From positions 620,001 to 684,000 of the forward strand of contig JALIRH010000111.1 in the NCBI GenBank assembly GCA_023055505.1: 64,000 nt of DNA, in the 5' to 3' direction. The translations under genes and the position numbers were made by a program. The DNA is from Callipepla californica brunnescens (lineage: Eukaryota > Chordata > Aves > Galliformes > Odontophoridae). The notes beneath the pieces are model-generated. The model did not search any database. It had not been told where the DNA came from and saw only the letters and a list, made by a program, of their open reading frames with translations. This document shows positions 63,937 through 64,000 of the stretch, in pieces (position 1 is the first letter of the stretch; each line of letters begins with the position of its first letter).

Positions 63937-64000
63937 GGCGGGGGCCGGGCCCCGCCCCCTCCGGCAGTGCCCCCTCTCTTTCCCCCGCCCCCGGCCCCCC

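Larger units (their letters stand above)
63380..64000. promoter_or_regulatory. NFE2L2: CpG-island promoter of NFE2L2
   Basis: Very high G+C and CpG from about 63380 to the right edge, covering upstream sequence, 5' UTR, first coding exon and the start of intron 1. GC boxes are frequent and no TATA box is present. No ATG was seen between 63481 and the start codon at 63717, so this stretch has no AUG upstream reading frame. The transcription start is not determinable from sequence. Confidence 0.85.
63747..64000 (+). other. NFE2L2: NFE2L2 intron 1, partial
   Basis: Starts with GTGAGAG. GC-rich, with the GGGGC repeat (63849-63873) and an antioxidant-response element on the minus strand (63927-63936). 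It continues past the right edge. Confidence 0.85.

Overview
The window is vertebrate nuclear DNA, most likely from a bird and probably a galliform. The evidence is several CR1 LINE fragments with the typical CR1 3' end, two copies of one retroviral LTR family, compact introns and GC-rich CpG-island promoters. It contains the head-to-head pair AGPS (minus strand) and NFE2L2 (plus strand), the same divergent order I recall from human chromosome 2q31.

Positions 1-39947 hold AGPS, the peroxisomal FAD enzyme alkylglycerone-phosphate synthase, which makes the first ether bond of plasmalogens. I could place 18 consecutive coding exons, all with GT-AG introns and a continuous frame (about 570 codons). 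The last roughly 59 codons, with the His-His-His active-site motif, should lie beyond position 1. Exon 1 (39775-39947) sits in a CpG island and encodes a PTS2 peroxisomal import signal. Introns contain one CR1 fragment (intron 8), two solo LTRs in opposite orientation on either side of exon 2 (26802-27320 and 35631-36205), and homopolymer tracts, one of which is part of the exon 11 acceptor.

Positions 40190-63380 are about 23 kb of intergenic DNA with no gene I can support. They hold three further CR1 fragments, a GATA microsatellite, a T-run/G-run low-complexity block, an A-tract with AAC repeats and a 34-bp tandem duplication.

From 63380 to the end lies the CpG-island promoter and first coding exon of NFE2L2 (NRF2). 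Only 10 codons (63717-63746) are present. Near it are a GGGGC repeat, a perfect antioxidant-response element in intron 1 (63927-63936, minus strand), and upstream a consensus NF-kB site and an E-box. The two genes are functionally distinct: ether-lipid synthesis and the oxidative-stress transcription factor. I see no new multi-gene system. The most notable points are the ARE in NFE2L2, the inverted LTR pair around AGPS exon 2, the 6-bp target duplication of the younger LTR, and the shortened AGPS N-terminus.
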